Translations under genes and position numbers: made by a program
Part shown: positions 1-8,165 of the stretch, piece by piece
Position numbering within the stretch: the first letter of the stretch is position 1
How the letters are laid out: each line of letters starts with the position of its first letter
Assembly: GCA_001797905.1 (NCBI GenBank)
Contig: MGQS01000010.1
Coordinates: 7,548 to 22,598, forward strand
Length of the DNA: 15,051 nucleotides
Reading direction: 5' to 3'
Source of the DNA: Deltaproteobacteria bacterium RBG_16_54_11
Lineage (GTDB): Bacteria; Desulfobacterota; B13-G15; RBG-16-54-18
The notes under the pieces: generated by a model
The model's input: only the letters and a program-made list of their open reading frames with translations
Database searches by the model: none
What the model was told of the DNA's origin: nothing

Positions 1-2237
1 TGCAGGATCTGGTCTTCGCCTTCGGCATCGATCACCAGGAGTATCAGGCGACCAGGACCACCCAGGGGATGCGGGAGTTCGCCACCCCCCTCATCAGACA
101 GTGGGGTGATCGGTGCGTCATGTGCCTGCGCTGCATCAGGGCCGACCATGAGATCGTCCGCACCCATGCCATCGACCTCGTAGGCACGGGGAACGAGGCC
201 CAGGTGGGGGTAACGAATGCAGATGCCTGTATCTCCTGCGGGGAGTGCCTGCAGGTCTGCCCGGTCGGTGCCCTCACCGAGCGGGTCAGCCGCATCAAGG
301 CCCGCCCCTGGCAGTCTCAGAAGGTCCTTACCACCTGTCCCTACTGCTCCCTGGGGTGCCAGCTGGAGCTCACCTGCTTCGAGAACCGGGTCATCGGCGT
401 GACGGCGCCGACCGGTGTCGGGAGCAACAGGGGGAGCCTCTGCCTTCGGGGGATCTTCGGCTATGACTTCCTCCACCACCCCCAGCGGATCACGGCACCC
501 ATGATCAAGCAGGGCGGCTCCTGGAAGGAGGTCCCCTGGGAGGAGGCCCTCTCCTACACCGCGGCCATGATCAACAAGGTCATTCTGGGCAGCGGCCCTG
601 AGGCGGTGGGGGGATTGATCTCCCCGCGCTCAACCAACGAAGAGGCCTACCTCTTTCAGCGATTCATGCGGGAGGTGGTGGGGACGCATAATATCGATAG
701 CACCGGTCGGCTCTGTCTGGAGCCGTACCGCTTGGCTATACAAGAGGTACTGGGGAGGGATTGTCTCCCCTACACCCTCGATGATATCGTCCACAGCGAC
801 TGTATCGTCGTCGCCGGAGGCGATCTGGATGCGAACAACAACATCATCGCCGCCAATCGTGTCCGTGAGGCCCTGTGGCGCCGGGGGGCGCGCCTCATCG
901 TGCTCCATCCCCGGCAAGGCAGATTGGCTGAGGAGGCGGATTGCTGGTTTGCCCTGCGGCCGGGTGCAGAGGCGGTCTGGGCACAGGGGATGATCCACCT
1001 CCTCCTGAAACAGCAAGAGGCCGGGGGATCGGCAGGGGATAAGATAAAGGGATTCAAGGAACTCAAAGAGGCGGCCAAAGGATTCACCCCCGCGGCCGTG
1101 GCGAAGGAGATCGGCGTTTCGGCTGACCTCCTCCAGGAGGCGGCTGAATACCTGGCGCAGGCGAAACGGCCGGCCTTCCTCTGTTCTCCGCCGCTCGGGC
1201 AGGGGCTCGATGGGGTGGATCAGATCAAGGCGTTGGTCAACCTGGCCTTGCTGTGCGGGGCCTTTGCCGACGGGGGAGGGTTTCACTTTGTGGGACCCCA
1301 GAGCAACATGGTCGGCGTCGTCGAGATGGGGGCCGCGCCCGCACTCCTCCCCGGCTATGGTCCAAGCAGCAAAAAGGGGCTTTCGGCTGTGGAGCAGTTT
1401 CAGGCAGCTGCCAAGGGCAGGCTCAAGGCCTTGTTCGTCATCGGGGAAAACCCCCTCATTACCCTCCCCAGGGCCGTGGTGGAGGAGGGGATTGAGGCCC
1501 TGGAGTTTTTGGTGGTCCAGGATATGTTCCTCTCGGAGACAGCCGAGCAAGCACACGTCTTTCTTCCGGCGCTTTCCTTTGCGGAGTCAGTGGGCACCTT
1601 CACCAACTGCGAGGGGCGGGTCCAACAGCTGCGCCGGGCCTTAGAGCCCCCCGAGGGCCTGCTATGGACAGGGGAGATCTTATCGGATGTTGCCTCCTTC
1701 ATGGGCAAAGAGATGCCCGTCGCCTCCCCGGCACGGGTCTTTGCAGAGATGGCAAAGATCAATCCATTATATAAGGGTATGGTCTTTGATGCGCACGCCC
1801 CCCAGCACAGGGATGGCATCGGGGGTGCAGTGTTGCAGAAGGCGGCTTTCGGGGCCGTCCAATCGCAACCTTCGCCGGGAGACAAAGGGTATCCCTTTTC
1901 CCTCTCCATAGAAGGTATCTTCGAAAACCACCTCATCGGCACCGGCCATCAGAAGAGGGCCCAGGGGCTGGCTCAGGTCTCCCGTTGCTTTCTGGAGATG
2001 AACGCCGAGGAGGCCAAGCGGATAGGCGTCGCAGACGGCGATGGCGTACGAATCCTCACCCCGTGGGGTGAGGCCGTGGCGGCGGTACAGTGTTCGGAGG
2101 AGATGAGGCGGGATTGCCTCTACCTCTTTTTCTCCTTTTATGATGTGGATGCCGCGCAACTGGTGGGTCCCGATACCGACCCCCAATCACACGTGCCTGC
2201 TTACGGGCGTATGCCCGCGAGGGTGGAAAAGGCGTAA
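1..2237 (+). CDS. nuoG: NuoG, complex I Fe-S/molybdopterin-type subunit (5' partial)
   Basis: This is the large Fe-S subunit of the peripheral arm of NADH:quinone oxidoreductase, passing electrons towards NuoI and quinone. The frame is open to the left edge, so the N-terminal [2Fe-2S] and His-Cys3 domains lie outside; the first ATG (69) is internal. Seen in order: a ferredoxin domain with Cys codons at 114, 123, 132 and 228, 237, 246, 258; a Cys-x2-Cys-x3-Cys-x27-Cys [4Fe-4S] site at 336-443; a molybdopterin oxidoreductase core; and a C-terminal dinucleotide-binding domain from about 1890. The core is very like formate dehydrogenase, with a Cys (714-716) at the Mo/W ligand position, but the following His is Leu, the active-site Arg is lost, and the inter-centre Lys is Arg (447-449). 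Asp (144-146) replaces one expected cluster Cys. nuoH follows after 9 bases, which supports NuoG. A true FdhA/FdsA-type formate dehydrogenase subunit is the alternative. Confidence 0.85.
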   Translation, partial: QDLVFAFGIDHQEYQATRTTQGMREFATPLIRQWGDRCVMCLRCIRADHEIVRTHAIDLVGTGNEAQVGVTNADACISCGECLQVCPVGALTERVSRIKARPWQSQKVLTTCPYCSLGCQLELTCFENRVIGVTAPTGVGSNRGSLCLRGIFGYDFLHHPQRITAPMIKQGGSWKEVPWEEALSYTAAMINKVILGSGPEAVGGLISPRSTNEEAYLFQRFMREVVGTHNIDSTGRLCLEPYRLAIQEVLGRDCLPYTLDDIVHSDCIVVAGGDLDANNNIIAANRVREALWRRGARLIVLHPRQGRLAEEADCWFALRPGAEAVWAQGMIHLLLKQQEAGGSAGDKIKGFKELKEAAKGFTPAAVAKEIGVSADLLQEAAEYLAQAKRPAFLCSPPLGQGLDGVDQIKALVNLALLCGAFADGGGFHFVGPQSNMVGVVEMGAAPALLPGYGPSSKKGLSAVEQFQAAAKGRLKALFVIGENPLITLPRAVVEEGIEALEFLVVQDMFLSETAEQAHVFLPALSFAESVGTFTNCEGRVQQLRRALEPPEGLLWTGEILSDVASFMGKEMPVASPARVFAEMAKINPLYKGMVFDAHAPQHRDGIGGAVLQKAAFGAVQSQPSPGDKGYPFSLSIEGIFENHLIGTGHQKRAQGLAQVSRCFLEMNAEEAKRIGVADGDGVRILTPWGEAVAAVQCSEEMRRDCLYLFFSFYDVDAAQLVGPDTDPQSHVPAYGRMPARVEKA

Positions 2238-2246
2238 GGAGAGCAG

Positions 2247-3254
2247 ATGGAGCTGGCCTATTTCCTGATAGAGACTGTCGTCAAGGTGGTGGCGGTCTTC
2301 GCCGTCCTGATGCTGGTTGTGGCCTATCTCACCCTGGCCGAGCGGAAGATATTGGGGCGCATCCAGGTGCGGTACGGGCCCAATCGGGTGGGTCCCTTCG
2401 GCCTGTTCCAGCCCATCGCCGACGGGATCAAGGCCTTCTTCAAGGAAGACTTAGTCCCGGCGCGGGCCGATAAGACCCTCTTCGTCATCGCCCCCATGAT
2501 CAGCATCACGGCAGCCATATCGCTCTTTGCCGTGATCCCCTTCGGGGAGCAGATAGAGCTCTTCGGCAGGAGGATATCCCTCACCATCGCCAGTCTCGAT
2601 ATCGGGCTGCTTTATGTCTTTGCCGTTGCCTCCCTGGGGGAGTACGGGATCGTCCTGGGCGGCTGGTCCGGTTATAACAAATACGGCCTCATGGGCGCTT
2701 TACGGGCGGCAGCCCAGATGATCAGCTATGAGGTGGCCCTGGCCCTCTCGGTGATGGGGGTCTTGATGATCGCGGGGACCCTCAACCTGGTCGAGATCGT
2801 GCGGCAGCAGGCCGGGTGGCACTGGAACATCCTGTATCAACCCTTTGCCTTTATTTTTTACCTCGTCTGCGCGCTCGCCGAGATCAACCGCACCCCCTTT
2901 GATATGCCTGAGGCCGAGGCGGAGCTGGCCTGCGGCTTTAACATCGAGTACAGCAGCATGAAGTTCGCCCTCTTCTTTATGGCGGAGTACGCCCATCTGG
3001 TAGCGGTCTGTGCCATCGCCACCACGCTCTTTCTCGGGGGGTGGGACGGTCCGTTTAACCTGCCGCCTGCCCTGTCGTGGATCTGGTTTGTGGCCAAGAC
3101 AGGCATCCTCGTCTATTTCTTCATCTGGGAGCGGGGGACCTTTCCACGGCTGCGGTATGATCAGATCATGCGGTTCGGGTGGAAGTTCCTGCTGCCCTTG
3201 ACCCTGGCCAATATAGTGGGCACGGGGTTGTATATGGTCTTGAGGGGGATGTAA
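2247..3254 (+). CDS. nuoH: NuoH, complex I membrane subunit at the quinone site
   Basis: NuoH (ND1) is an integral membrane subunit that, with NuoB and NuoD, forms the quinone chamber and links the peripheral arm to the proton-pumping arm. The 335-residue protein has the usual length and about eight hydrophobic segments. The family signatures are intact: AERKILGRIQVRYGPNRVGP at residues 31-50, the acidic loop EINRTPFDMPEAEAEL at 212-227, and GFNIEYSS at 230-237. The acidic loop residues are those thought to couple quinone reduction to proton movement. The ATG has a good Shine-Dalgarno (AAGGAG overlapping the nuoG stop). It lies between nuoG and nuoI, as in standard nuo operons, so co-transcription is very likely. 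Nothing looks truncated or out of place. Confidence 0.97.
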   Translation: MELAYFLIETVVKVVAVFAVLMLVVAYLTLAERKILGRIQVRYGPNRVGPFGLFQPIADGIKAFFKEDLVPARADKTLFVIAPMISITAAISLFAVIPFGEQIELFGRRISLTIASLDIGLLYVFAVASLGEYGIVLGGWSGYNKYGLMGALRAAAQMISYEVALALSVMGVLMIAGTLNLVEIVRQQAGWHWNILYQPFAFIFYLVCALAEINRTPFDMPEAEAELACGFNIEYSSMKFALFFMAEYAHLVAVCAIATTLFLGGWDGPFNLPPALSWIWFVAKTGILVYFFIWERGTFPRLRYDQIMRFGWKFLLPLTLANIVGTGLYMVLRGM

Positions 3255-3259
3255 GCGCG

Positions 3260-3715
3260 ATGGCTATGCCACTGCTAAGGGGAATCGGGCTGCTCTTTAC
3301 GACGGTCTTTGCCCTCTTAAAGGGATTACGGCTGACCCTTGCCATGTTTTTCTCACGCCCGATAACCATTCAATATCCAGAGAGGAAACGGGAGGTCTCC
3401 CCCCGGTGGCGGGGGGTCCACTACTTCGAGCGCAACGAGCGAGGCGATACCCGCTGCGTGGCCTGTGGGCTCTGTGTAGCCATCTGCCCCTCCCAGTGCA
3501 TCCGTTTGGTGGCGGTGGAGCTGGATAATGGAGAGCGATATCCGGAGATCTATGAGATCAACTCCGTCAGGTGCATCTACTGCGGCATGTGCGCGGAGGC
3601 CTGCCCGGTAAATGCCATCAAGCTGGGGCGGAACTACGAATTTGTCGATTACCGGCGCGAGAACCTCGTCCTCGATAAGGAGAGGCTCCTGGCCAATAGG
3701 CCGGAGGGGGTATAG
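3260..3715 (+). CDS. nuoI: NuoI, complex I two-[4Fe-4S] ferredoxin-like subunit
   Basis: NuoI carries clusters N6a and N6b, which relay electrons from NuoG to N2 in NuoB. The 151-residue product has two full Cys-x2-Cys-x2-Cys-x3-Cys-Pro motifs: C66, C69, C72, C76 and C105, C108, C111, C115. An N-terminal amphipathic/hydrophobic stretch (about residues 8-32) probably lies on the membrane beside NuoH, and the short C-terminal tail is typical. The ATG at 3260 was chosen because it gives the usual family length and starts 5 bases after the nuoH stop. An upstream in-frame ATG at 3179 would overlap nuoH by 76 bases with residues unlike NuoI. ATG 3266 is also possible. The purine tract GAGGGGG before the start is only a moderate ribosome site, so coupling to nuoH translation is likely. 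Confidence 0.95.
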   Translation: MAMPLLRGIGLLFTTVFALLKGLRLTLAMFFSRPITIQYPERKREVSPRWRGVHYFERNERGDTRCVACGLCVAICPSQCIRLVAVELDNGERYPEIYEINSVRCIYCGMCAEACPVNAIKLGRNYEFVDYRRENLVLDKERLLANRPEGV

Positions 3716-3718
3716 GTG

Positions 3719-4246
3719 ATGACGGGGAGCATCTTTTACTGGATCGCCTTCGTTGTGACTGCCCTCGCGGCGGTCTTTGCCGCCGTGATGGTGATCACCC
3801 GGCGTAACCCCATCCACTCGGCCATGTTTTTAGTCCTCAACTTCCTCTGCATCGCCGTCCTTTACCTGCTGTTGAACGCGCAGTTTATCGCGATCATCCA
3901 GGTAATGATCTATGCCGGTGCCATCATGATGTTGGTCATCTTCGTCATCATGCTGCTGAGCGTGGAGGAAGAGGAGCGGAGGCGCAAGATCCCGGTCCCG
4001 CTCGCTCAGATGCTCGGCATGGTTTTGGTCTTTATTCTGTTTGCGCAGCTCATCTTTGGGGTGGTTGTTAAGGTCTTGCCGGGGGAGCAAGGCGAGTTCA
4101 GCCCCGAGCGGATAGCCGAGCTCGGTGATGTCAAGACAATAGCGGGTCTCCTCTTTACAAAATTCCTCTTCCCCTTTGAGGTGGCCTCCATCATCCTCTT
4201 GGTGGGGATCATCGGGGCGGTGATCCTGAGCAAAAAGGAGCGTTAG
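3719..4246 (+). CDS. nuoJ: NuoJ, complex I membrane subunit
   Basis: NuoJ (ND6) is a small membrane subunit between NuoH and NuoK/NuoN whose third helix carries a pi-bulge involved in the coupling pathway. The 175-residue protein has about five hydrophobic helices. The family signature is clear: IQVMIYAGAIMMLVIFVIML around residues 61-80, with the QVMIYAGA core, preceded by ITRRNPIHSAMFL. It ends in a last helix with EVASIILLVGIIGAVIL before a basic tail. The start is GTG (3716) or the adjacent ATG (3719). ATG is preferred for its better distance from the GGAGGGGG tract at the end of nuoI. The gene begins within 3 bases of the nuoI stop and is followed 5 bases later by nuoK. Confidence 0.95.
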   Translation: MTGSIFYWIAFVVTALAAVFAAVMVITRRNPIHSAMFLVLNFLCIAVLYLLLNAQFIAIIQVMIYAGAIMMLVIFVIMLLSVEEEERRRKIPVPLAQMLGMVLVFILFAQLIFGVVVKVLPGEQGEFSPERIAELGDVKTIAGLLFTKFLFPFEVASIILLVGIIGAVILSKKER

Positions 4247-4251
4247 CAGCG

Positions 4252-4563
4252 ATGCCGGCAAGTGTGACGCCTCTCTATTTTTTTGTTGTGAGCGCCCTGA
4301 TCTTCGCCATCGGCGCGGCGGGGGTCTTGATCAGGCGGAATGCCATCGTCGTCTTCATGTGCATCGAGATGATGCTGAGCGCCGTCAACCTCACTTTTAT
4401 AGCCGCCGCGCACTATCTCAATTCCCTGGACGGCGTCCTGATGGTCTTCTTCGTGATGACGGTGGCGGCGGCTGAGGCGGCTGTCGGCCTGGGCATCTTC
4501 GTCCTCCTCTTCCGGGGGCGCAAGACCATCAGGGTGGATGAGATCAATCTCTTGAAGTGGTGA
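4252..4563 (+). CDS. nuoK: NuoK, complex I membrane subunit
   Basis: NuoK (ND4L) is a three-helix membrane subunit that contributes a proton-conducting half channel. The 103 residues match the family length closely. The two membrane-embedded glutamates essential in the family are present: E39 in the MCIEMM motif of helix 2 and E75 in the AAAEAAVGL motif of helix 3. The sequence also has the usual ending IDEINLLKW-like (here RVDEINLLKW). The gene is tightly packed between nuoJ (5 bases) and nuoL (18 bases), as in canonical operons. No oddities were seen. Confidence 0.97.
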   Translation: MPASVTPLYFFVVSALIFAIGAAGVLIRRNAIVVFMCIEMMLSAVNLTFIAAAHYLNSLDGVLMVFFVMTVAAAEAAVGLGIFVLLFRGRKTIRVDEINLLKW

Positions 4564-4581
4564 GATGGAAGGAAGCATTCT

Positions 4582-6552
4582 ATGATCGATCTGGTGTGGC
4601 TGATACCCCTCTTTCCTGCCGTCGGGTTTCTCTTTAACGGCCTGATCGGAAAGTGGCTGGACCTCGACAAGCGGGTCGTCGGCTCGGTGGCGTGCACCGC
4701 CCTCGGGCTGTCATTCCTCTTCTCCATCCTGATCTTTTTCAGCCTGCTCAAGCTCCCCCCGGAGGCCAGGGCCGCCGTGCCCGACAAGGTCCTCTTCGAC
4801 TGGATCGTCTCGGGAGATTTCAAGACAGTGATCGGGTACAAGGTCGACCCCCTCTCCATCGTCATGGCCCTCGTGGTCAGCGGGGTGAGCTTTTTCATCC
4901 ACGTCTATTCCGTGGGCTACATGCACGATGATCCGGGCTTCACCCGGTACTTCGCCTATCTCAATCTCTTCGTCTTCATGATGCTCACCCTGGTTTTGGC
5001 CAACAACTTCCTCCTCATGTTCGTCGGATGGGAGGGGGTGGGGCTCTGCTCGTATCTCCTCATCGGCTTTTGGTTCGAGCGGGATGCGCCGGCGAATGCC
5101 GGCAAGAAGGCCTTTGTGGTCAACAGGGTAGGGGATTTCGGCTTCTTGCTGGGTATCTTCCTGATCTTTGCCCATCTGGGGACGGTGGGGTTCAACGAGG
5201 TCTTTGCCAAGGCCCCATCCCTCGATACGGCGACCGTGACTCTCATTACGCTGATGCTCTTTGTAGGGGCTGCCGGCAAGTCGGCGCAGATCCCCCTCTA
5301 TGTATGGCTCCCCGACGCCATGGAGGGTCCCACCCCGGTCAGCTCCTTGATCCATGCCGCCACCATGGTCACCTCGGGTGTCTATATGATCGCCCGCTGC
5401 CATCTCCTGTACAGCATGGCCCCGATCTCTATGGCCGTCGTGGCCATTGTCGGAGCAGCCACGGCCCTCTATGCCGCCAGCATGGGGCTTCTGCAGTTCG
5501 ATATCAAGCGGGTGCTGGCCTACTCCACCATCAGCCAGCTTGGGTATATGTTCCTGGCGGTCGGGGTGGGGGCCTTTAGTGCAGGGATCTTTCACCTCAT
5601 GACCCACGCCTTTTTTAAGGGACTCCTCTTTCTGGGGGCAGGGAGCGTGATGCACGCCATGAGCGGGGAGTTGGACATGAGAAAGATGGGCGGCATCTGG
5701 AAGCGCGTCCCCATCACCTTCTTGACCTTCTTGGTGGCGACCCTGGCCATTGCGGGTATCCCCGGTTTCTCGGGGTTCTTCAGCAAGGACGAGATCCTCT
5801 GGCAGGCCTTCAGCAGCAACCACGGCCACCTGTATCTCTGGGTTGTGGGGGCCGTTGCCGCAGGGATGACCGCCTTCTACATGTTCCGGCTGCTCTTCGT
5901 CACCTTTTTGGGGCCATGCCGGGCCTCCGAGGAAGTGAAGAAGCACATCCATGAGTCCCCTCCCATCATGACCATCCCCCTCATGGTCTTGGCCCTGCTC
6001 TCGGTCATCGGCGGATACGTGGGGATACCCCACATCCTCGGGGGGAGGAATTTCTTCCATGAGTTTCTCGCCCCGGTGCTGGGGGGAGCTCCTCAGGGGA
6101 CAGAACATGCCGCCTTTTCCTTGGTCAGGCCCGTCTTTGCCAGCGGGGGGGCAGCAGTGGGTGAAGGCGTCAACATGGAGCTCCTCCTCATGGGCGTCTC
6201 CGTGGCCGTCGCCATCATCGGGATATGCATCGCCTTTTATCTCTATATCTGGAAGACCGAGGTCCCCAAGCGATTGGGGGAGCGGTTTAAGACCATCTAT
6301 ACCATCGTCTTCAATAAGTACTACGTGGATGAGATCTATGAGGTCTGCTTTGTCAACAGCACCAAGAAGCTCGGTACCTTCTTATGGCGGAGGTTCGATG
6401 ACGGGGTCGTGGATCGGAGCGTGAACCTGGTGGCTGAGTTGATGGCCTGGCTGGGGAGCGTGCTGCGCAGGATCCAGACAGGCTACGTACAGAGTTACGC
6501 CCTCGGCATCATCCTGGGCGCCGTGATCATCATCATATTCTTGATCAGGTGA
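4582..6552 (+). CDS. nuoL: NuoL, complex I antiporter-like proton channel subunit
   Basis: NuoL (ND5) is the distal antiporter-like subunit with a long lateral helix along the membrane arm. The 656-residue product has the normal length. Key channel residues are seen in their family motifs: E151 in GWEGVGLCSYLL, D185 in NRVGDFGFLLG, K233 in GAAGKSAQIPLYVWLPDAMEG, H258 in SSLIHAATMV and K402 in GFFSKDEILW. The C-terminal part (about residues 530-656) holds the long amphipathic lateral helix and a final hydrophobic anchor. A loop at about 495-528 is rich in Gly, Ala and Phe and variable in the family. The ATG lies 18 bases after nuoK behind GGAAGG. Mrp antiporter or hydrogenase-4 subunits are related, but the neighbouring H-I-J-K and M-N genes make complex I clear. 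Confidence 0.97.
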   Translation: MIDLVWLIPLFPAVGFLFNGLIGKWLDLDKRVVGSVACTALGLSFLFSILIFFSLLKLPPEARAAVPDKVLFDWIVSGDFKTVIGYKVDPLSIVMALVVSGVSFFIHVYSVGYMHDDPGFTRYFAYLNLFVFMMLTLVLANNFLLMFVGWEGVGLCSYLLIGFWFERDAPANAGKKAFVVNRVGDFGFLLGIFLIFAHLGTVGFNEVFAKAPSLDTATVTLITLMLFVGAAGKSAQIPLYVWLPDAMEGPTPVSSLIHAATMVTSGVYMIARCHLLYSMAPISMAVVAIVGAATALYAASMGLLQFDIKRVLAYSTISQLGYMFLAVGVGAFSAGIFHLMTHAFFKGLLFLGAGSVMHAMSGELDMRKMGGIWKRVPITFLTFLVATLAIAGIPGFSGFFSKDEILWQAFSSNHGHLYLWVVGAVAAGMTAFYMFRLLFVTFLGPCRASEEVKKHIHESPPIMTIPLMVLALLSVIGGYVGIPHILGGRNFFHEFLAPVLGGAPQGTEHAAFSLVRPVFASGGAAVGEGVNMELLLMGVSVAVAIIGICIAFYLYIWKTEVPKRLGERFKTIYTIVFNKYYVDEIYEVCFVNSTKKLGTFLWRRFDDGVVDRSVNLVAELMAWLGSVLRRIQTGYVQSYALGIILGAVIIIIFLIR

Positions 6553-6562
6553 GGAGTCTTGC

Positions 6563-8158
6563 ATGAACCCTGTGGGCTTTCCCCTCTTGACCGCAGTTAC
6601 CTTCTTCCCCCTGGCAGGGGCCGTCATGCTCCTCTTTTTACCCAGGGCCAAGGAGGAATCTCTCAAGCGTGCCGCCTTGGTCATCTCGCTCGTGGAATTC
6701 GTCATCTCGCTTCCCCTCTTCATCTGGTTCGATGAGGGGGCGGCCGGGATGCAGTTCGCGGAGCGGGTCCCGTGGATCTCCGAGTGGGGGGTATCCTATA
6801 GCATCGGGATCGACGGCATCAGCCTCCTCTTGGTCCTCCTGACCACCTTCCTGACGGTGTTGTGCATCCTCAGCTCCTGGCGGGCGGTGGAGCGGATGGT
6901 AAAGGAATACCTGATCGCCTTCCTCATTCTGGAGACGGGGATGATCGGGGTCCTGGTCTCCCTGGATCTCATCCTGTTCTATGTCTTCTGGGAGGTCACC
7001 TTGATCCCCATGTACCTCATCATCGGGGTCTGGGGCGGTCCGCGGAGGATCTACGCCGCCATCAAGTTCTTCCTCTATACGATGGCAGGGAGCGTCTTGA
7101 TGCTGGTGGCCATCCTCGCCCTGTACTTCTTAAACGGGAAGGCAACGGGCGAGTACACCTTCGACCTGCTCAAGCTCTACCAGGCCGGCCTGCCTGCCAC
7201 GACCCAGTATCTCATGTTTGCTGCCTTTGCCCTGGCCTTTGCCATCAAAGTGCCCATGTTCCCCTTCCACACGTGGCTGCCCGATGCCCACGTGGAGGCC
7301 CCTACTGCCGGCTCGGTGATCCTGGCCGGCATCCTCCTGAAGCTCGGGACCTACGGGTTCATCCGCTTCGCCATACCGCTCTTTCCCGTTGCCGCCTTCA
7401 AGGCGATCCCCATCATCTCCGTCTTGGCCCTCATCGGGATCATCTACGGCGCCCTCGTGTCGATGATGCAGGAAGACCTCAAGAAGCTGGTGGCCTTCTC
7501 CAGTGTGAGCCACCTCGGCTTCGTCATGCTGGGGATGTTCGCCTTCAACGTGCAGGGGGTGCAGGGGAGCATCTATCAGATGCTCAATCACGGGGTGAGC
7601 ACGGGGGCCCTCTTTTTGATCGTCGGTATGGTCTACGAGCGCAGGCACACGAGACTGATCGCCGATTTCGGAGGCCTCGCCCGCGTGATGCCGGTCTTTG
7701 CCACCTTCTTCATGATCGTGGCCCTCTCATCCATTGCCCTGCCGGGGACCAACGGCTTTGTGGGAGAATTCCTCATCCTGTTGGGGGCCTTTAAAGCCAA
7801 TCCCGTGTACGGGATCCTCGGAGCCACCGGTGTGATCTTGGCGGCGGCCTATATGCTCTGGATGTTCCAACGGGTAATGTTCGGCGCCATCACGCATGAG
7901 GAGAACCGGGCGCTCAAGGACCTCAACCTCAGGGAGATCGTGACCTTGATACCCATCATCGTCCTGATCATCTGGATGGGGGTCTTCCCCAAGTTCTTCT
8001 TCAAGAAGATGGACCTCTCGGTGCAAAACTTCCTCTACGATGTGAAGGCCAGGTATGAGTCCGCAACGGCCCCATCCGGCGCAGGGCAAGGGGCATCACC
8101 TGCGACTGAGGAAGTCCCCGGTTCGAAGGTGGATTCCACGATCGGCGTAAAGGAGTAG
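6563..8158 (+). CDS. nuoM: NuoM, complex I antiporter-like proton channel subunit
   Basis: NuoM (ND4) is the middle antiporter-like proton pump. The 531-residue protein carries the conserved E144 in YVFWEVTLIPMYL, K229 and H236 in AIKVPMFPFHTWLPDAHVEA, K260 in GILLKLGTYG, and E402 in NGFVGEFLIL. About 14 hydrophobic segments are evident. After the last one, a hydrophilic tail of about 40 residues (KARYESATAPSGAG onward, rich in Ser, Gly, Pro and Glu) is longer than in many NuoM proteins and looks disordered. The start is supported by GAGGAG overlapping the nuoL stop, and nuoN follows after 7 bases. Confidence 0.97.
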   Translation: MNPVGFPLLTAVTFFPLAGAVMLLFLPRAKEESLKRAALVISLVEFVISLPLFIWFDEGAAGMQFAERVPWISEWGVSYSIGIDGISLLLVLLTTFLTVLCILSSWRAVERMVKEYLIAFLILETGMIGVLVSLDLILFYVFWEVTLIPMYLIIGVWGGPRRIYAAIKFFLYTMAGSVLMLVAILALYFLNGKATGEYTFDLLKLYQAGLPATTQYLMFAAFALAFAIKVPMFPFHTWLPDAHVEAPTAGSVILAGILLKLGTYGFIRFAIPLFPVAAFKAIPIISVLALIGIIYGALVSMMQEDLKKLVAFSSVSHLGFVMLGMFAFNVQGVQGSIYQMLNHGVSTGALFLIVGMVYERRHTRLIADFGGLARVMPVFATFFMIVALSSIALPGTNGFVGEFLILLGAFKANPVYGILGATGVILAAAYMLWMFQRVMFGAITHEENRALKDLNLREIVTLIPIIVLIIWMGVFPKFFFKKMDLSVQNFLYDVKARYESATAPSGAGQGASPATEEVPGSKVDSTIGVKE

Positions 8159-8165
8159 GAGGGAG

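Noticed and set aside
3179..3259. Upstream in-frame start for nuoI
   Set aside because: It would overlap nuoH by 76 bases and add residues unlike NuoI; ATG 3260 gives the normal protein.
4711..6108. 465-codon open frame on the - strand opposite nuoL
   Set aside because: It lies wholly antisense to a clear nuoL; its translation is His-, Glu- and Asp-rich, as expected for the shadow of a GC-rich membrane protein gene, with no recognisable domain.
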